Assembly: GCA_016703535.1 (NCBI GenBank)
Contig: JADJBV010000002.1
Span: 2,294,001-2,358,000, forward strand
Direction of reading: 5' to 3'
Length of the DNA stretch: 64,000 bases
From: Deltaproteobacteria bacterium
Lineage (GTDB): Bacteria; Myxococcota; Kuafuiibacteriia; Kuafuiibacteriales; Kuafuiibacteriaceae
Numbering within the stretch: the first letter of the stretch is position 1; each line of letters begins with the position of its first letter. This document shows positions 61,052 to 64,000 of this stretch, in pieces. The notes beneath the pieces were generated by a model. That model was not told where the DNA came from. It searched no databases and saw only the letters and a program-made list of their open reading frames with translations. Both the position numbers and the translations under genes were made by a program.

Positions 61052-63055
61052 CTACTCGTACGGTTCTTCCAACTTGGGGGCCGCCGGGGTCGGCAGCGGC
61101 CCCACCGCGGGGAGTTGTCGGCCGGTCTGGTCTTGTTCGGCGGCGACCCCGGCCTCAATGGCGAAGACCCGGTTCCTGCCCCCTTGTTTGGCGGACAACA
61201 ACGCCAGGTCGGCCTTCTTCACCAGCTCCTCCAGGTGCTGGGCGTCGTCGGGGGCGGTGGCCACCCCGCAAGAGATGGTGATCCGCCCCAGGGGCTGCAG
61301 ATAGGCCCGCGGGAAGTCGGCTTGCTCCACCGAACGGCGCAACTTGCGGGCGACCTCGATGGCCTCGGCCTTGCCGGTGCGAGGCAAGATCACCGCAAAC
61401 TCTTCGCCGCCGTAACGAGCGACGGCGTCGACCTTGCGCAGGCTGCGTTCCAAGATGCGAGCCACCCGGCGCAGGGCCTCGTCGCCGGCTTGGTGCCCTT
61501 GGGAGTCGTTGTAGACCTTGAAGTGGTCGATATCGACCATCACCAGCGACACCGGCGATTGGTCCCGTTGGCTGCGGGACCACTCCAACTCCATTCGGGA
61601 CTCGAGGGCGCGGCGGTTCAGGATCCCGGTCAGGCCATCGGTCAAAGACAACTCCAAGGTCTCTTGGAAGAGCTGGGCGTTGGCCAGGGCCAGGGCGCCT
61701 TGGCTGGCCACGGTCAAGAGCAGTTCCCGCTCCTCTTCGGGGAAGGCGTTCACCACCGGCGAGGAGTAGCCCAACACACCGATCGCCTCACCTTGGTAGA
61801 TCAACGGCACCACAAAAACCGAACCGCTGAGCCGCTCCTCGAGCCGGTACTCCAGGGCCCGCTCGTCGCTCCCCATATCCGGCACGTAGATGGCGCGTTT
61901 TTCTCGGACCACCTGGCCCGAGAGGCCTCGATCCAGATCGAAGGGGGTGTCTTTGACGCTCTGGTTCAGGTCCAGCCCGGAGGTCTTGAGGGCCCGCAGC
62001 CGACCTTCTCCACGCTCGAACAACAAGACCGCGACCTCGGGCACCGCCAGGCCTTCGGTGATCCGGGCGCAGAACCGCTCGAGCAGGTAGTCGAGATCGA
62101 GCCGGCTGGAGAGATCTCGTCCCAGCCCATTCAAGAACGACAGCTCCTTGAGGCGAGCGCTCAGGCCGCGGTTGGCTTGTTCGAGGAGTTGGCTCTTGTA
62201 GGCCAGCTGCTGCTGCAGGCCGAGTTCGTCTTTGACCGCGGTCATCTCCCGTTGGGTCTCGATCCGCTCCACCCGCAGGTCGGTGATCTTGGCCAAAAGC
62301 CGGTTGAAGGTGGACGCCACCAGGCCGATCTCATCGTGGGTGGTGACGTCGGCCCGGACGAAGTAGTCGCCCTCTTCGGCGGCCGCCATCACCGCCGCCA
62401 GCCGCTCGATCCGGGCCACCACCGCCCGGTTCAGGAGCAACATCAACAACACCGTCAACGCCAGGGCCGCCAAGGCCACGGTCAAGGCCGCCGTCTTGAT
62501 GTACCCCGCCACGTCACCCAACAACTCGGGCTCCGAGCCCGCGACGTAGACCCCGCCGATCGGATCACTACTTTTGGTGTGGCACGGCAGGCAGGTCGAG
62601 GTCCGCCGCAATGGCAAGACAACTTGCACTTGTCCGGTCAACAGGGCTCGGCTCTCCGCAGTGCTGGCGTTGGTGGTCGGGCTCAACACCGCCAACACCC
62701 GGCTGTCGACCAACCGCCCGGGCCGCCCCGGATCTGTGGACCAACGGATTCGGCCTTGGCCGTCGAAGACCTCCAGCCGTTCGACCTCGGGGAAGCGGCT
62801 CAGCTCACTGACCACATCTTCGATCGGGTGGTGGCCGTGCCGGGCGTCAAAGCTCGCGAAGGACGCCATCACCGTGGCGGCGATGGTCTGGACCAAGCGG
62901 CGGGTAATGGCCCGTTCGGTGCGCAGGGTCTGGTCCAAGACCACCCACAGGCCCCCCAAACCGGACATCCCGGCGCACAACCCGACGATCACCGCGATGC
63001 GGCGACCCAGGCGTCTTTGGATGAATGGCCCCACCGTCGCTCGTTCTACCAACAC
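61052..63055 (-). CDS. Diguanylate cyclase with periplasmic c-type haem sensor, HAMP and GAF
   Basis: The product is 667 residues from GTG 63055. Membrane helices at about 20-40 and 188-208 enclose a periplasmic domain with 'STCLPCHTKS' (C155, C158, H159), a covalent haem-binding motif. HAMP is at about 209-262, a coil at 265-305 and GAF at 305-465. The GGDEF domain (470-635) has active site 'RYGGEEFAV' (549-553) and an intact inhibitory RxxD site (R540-K-V-D543). It should make cyclic di-GMP in response to a redox or gas signal, with product inhibition. No phosphodiesterase or receptor is next to it. Confidence 0.92.
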   Translation of the reverse strand: MLVERATVGPFIQRRLGRRIAVIVGLCAGMSGLGGLWVVLDQTLRTERAITRRLVQTIAATVMASFASFDARHGHHPIEDVVSELSRFPEVERLEVFDGQGRIRWSTDPGRPGRLVDSRVLAVLSPTTNASTAESRALLTGQVQVVLPLRRTSTCLPCHTKSSDPIGGVYVAGSEPELLGDVAGYIKTAALTVALAALALTVLLMLLLNRAVVARIERLAAVMAAAEEGDYFVRADVTTHDEIGLVASTFNRLLAKITDLRVERIETQREMTAVKDELGLQQQLAYKSQLLEQANRGLSARLKELSFLNGLGRDLSSRLDLDYLLERFCARITEGLAVPEVAVLLFERGEGRLRALKTSGLDLNQSVKDTPFDLDRGLSGQVVREKRAIYVPDMGSDERALEYRLEERLSGSVFVVPLIYQGEAIGVLGYSSPVVNAFPEEERELLLTVASQGALALANAQLFQETLELSLTDGLTGILNRRALESRMELEWSRSQRDQSPVSLVMVDIDHFKVYNDSQGHQAGDEALRRVARILERSLRKVDAVARYGGEEFAVILPRTGKAEAIEVARKLRRSVEQADFPRAYLQPLGRITISCGVATAPDDAQHLEELVKKADLALLSAKQGGRNRVFAIEAGVAAEQDQTGRQLPAVGPLPTPAAPKLEEPYE

Positions 63056-63142
63056 GTTGACTGCCTCGTCGTATTTTTGGGGGGAATGGTGGGGTGGGCG
63101 GTTTTTTGCTCGGGCGATCCACTCGTGTCAGGGTGATGTGGG

Positions 63143-64000
63143 ATGATGTCCTCTATCCGCCTCGCCGCTGTGGCGGTGTTGTTGGCGGTACCGAGCCGCG
63201 CGTTCGGGGAGGACGAGGTCCGGATCGCGATCCAGTCGGGATCGGCGGCGGTGACCGTCTCTGGAAAGTCCCTGACAATCTTCGACGCCGAGGTCGGGGA
63301 CGCCTTGTTTCGGGGAACGGGGAAAGCGCAGGCCAAATTGACCCGGGAGGGGGAGCTCCTGGTGATCCAGGCCCCGGGCCTTCCGGTTCGCAAGGCCAAG
63401 CGGGTTTTGGTCGAGGCGATCGACGCGGTCTACGTCGACAAGGGGGTCTACTTTGGCCGCCTGGAGGTCGGGCCCGACCCCGACGGAAAAAAGGGCGCCA
63501 TCTTGGTGATCAACCGCTTGCCCCTCGAGACCTACCTGCTCGGGATCGTCGGCAGCGAGATGAGCCCAGCCTGGCCCGAAGAAGCGCTCAAGGCCCAAGC
63601 GGTCGCGGCCCGGACCTACGCGATGCAACGACGAATGATGATGCGGGCCGCCCACAAGCCCTACGACCTGGCCTCGACCGTACTTTCCCAGGTCTACAAG
63701 GGCGCCGAGCGGATCCGACCTTCGGTGATCGACGCGGTCCGATCCACCCGAGGTGAGGTGCTCTCCTTCGATCACGAGTTGGCCGAGACCCTCTTTCACT
63801 CCACCTGCGGCGGTGAAACCACCTCGGCCAAGTCGGCTTTTGGTCGCGCCATCCCGTACCTGCAGCCGCGCCGCTGCGAGTGGTGCAAGGCTTCCAACCG
63901 CTACGCGTGGCACCTGTCCTTCCCGCTCAGCGAGATCTCCACCCGCCTCGAGCGGGCCCGGCTGGTGCGGAGCCGCCTGGAGGGCTTCGAGCGCCCGGGC
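63143..64000 (+). CDS. SpoIID/LytB-like protein, runs off right edge
   Basis: Two adjacent ATG codons (63143, 63146) are possible starts; 286 codons are visible and the C-terminus lies beyond base 64000. A signal peptide ('IRLAAVAVLLAVPSRAFG') precedes beta-rich repeats. The SpoIID catalytic signatures are present: 'LPLETYLLGIVGSEMSPAWPEEALKAQAVAARTYA' (given here only as a family pattern; key residues are the Glu in 'VGSEM' and the Arg in 'AARTYA') and 'AETLFHSTCGGETTSA'. SpoIID homologues are lytic enzymes that act on denuded peptidoglycan glycan. It is divergent from the cyclase. Confidence 0.9.
   Translation, partial: MMSSIRLAAVAVLLAVPSRAFGEDEVRIAIQSGSAAVTVSGKSLTIFDAEVGDALFRGTGKAQAKLTREGELLVIQAPGLPVRKAKRVLVEAIDAVYVDKGVYFGRLEVGPDPDGKKGAILVINRLPLETYLLGIVGSEMSPAWPEEALKAQAVAARTYAMQRRMMMRAAHKPYDLASTVLSQVYKGAERIRPSVIDAVRSTRGEVLSFDHELAETLFHSTCGGETTSAKSAFGRAIPYLQPRRCEWCKASNRYAWHLSFPLSEISTRLERARLVRSRLEGFERPG

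Noticed and set aside
1..64000. tRNA, rRNA, insertion sequences, prophage or plasmid genes
   Set aside because: None was recognised in intergenic regions or among the protein products.

Overview
The window is strongly GC-rich and almost entirely coding. Its content points to a myxobacterium-like member of the Myxococcota (former Deltaproteobacteria). The evidence is: two secreted enzymes carrying MYXO-CTERM-type tails (Cys motif, hydrophobic stretch, Arg cluster), many lipoproteins with Pro-, Asp- or Gly-rich low-complexity segments, Asp/Gly calcium-type repeats, several large sensor kinases and a complete minor-pilin/PilY1 set. No tRNA, rRNA, CRISPR array, integrase or transposase was seen. 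This looks like chromosomal core and accessory sequence rather than a mobile island.

Layout. 1-4.8 kb: the 5' two-thirds of recC (runs off the left edge), a gamma-glutamylcyclotransferase-like gene, an iodotyrosine-deiodinase-like flavoprotein, a GH19 enzyme, a YjbR protein and a lipoprotein. 4.9-9.6 kb: a membrane-bound CheA-like kinase, a TlpA thioredoxin joined to an unrecognised 485-residue protein, and a LuxR-type regulator with a long leader and a good terminator. 9.6-16 kb: an unrecognised two-module protein with a GNAT enzyme, a subtilase with MYXO-CTERM, a double cyclic-nucleotide-binding protein and an acyl-CoA synthetase. 16-23 kb: a tandem GNAT, lysC (aspartate kinase), a long NAD-dependent ligA with an insertion, the glutathione-dependent formaldehyde detoxification pair (fghA, frmA) and a DUF2780-like protein. 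23-30 kb: glgP, a CNNM/HlyC membrane protein, mutM overlapping a convergent von Willebrand lipoprotein, and a tiny lipoprotein.

30-43 kb is a long minus-strand block. Its upstream half is the type IV pilus minor pilin group (pilV, pilW, pilX, pilY1, a small secreted protein, a GspH/FimU-like pilin). Its downstream half is a tightly coupled run: cytochrome c lipoprotein, moeA, 2,4-dienoyl-CoA-reductase-like SDR, Nudix hydrolase, TPR protein and a large lipoprotein. 43-50 kb holds a Glu/Leu-type dehydrogenase, a regulatory-fold lipoprotein, a HEAT-repeat lipoprotein, a hybrid histidine kinase and an Asp-rich lipoprotein. 50-58 kb is a minus-strand operon headed by a 1558-residue GH13 amylase-like protein. 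In that protein a MYXO-CTERM tail is followed in frame, with no stop, by a lipoprotein-like signal and another domain. Just upstream of the gene lies an array of five 79-bp direct repeats with internal hairpins. 58.9-64 kb: a small secreted protein, a four-helix membrane protein, a bidirectional terminator, a Cys-rich DUF4476 protein, a diguanylate cyclase with a c-type haem motif in its periplasmic sensor domain, and a SpoIID-like protein running off the right edge.

The observations I rate highest are the MYXO-CTERM/lipoprotein fusion, the bacterial iodotyrosine-deiodinase homologue with its Glu-Tyr-Lys substrate triad, the CxxCH-containing GGDEF sensor, the 79-bp repeat array and the ligA insertion. 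None is proven to be a new system from sequence alone.
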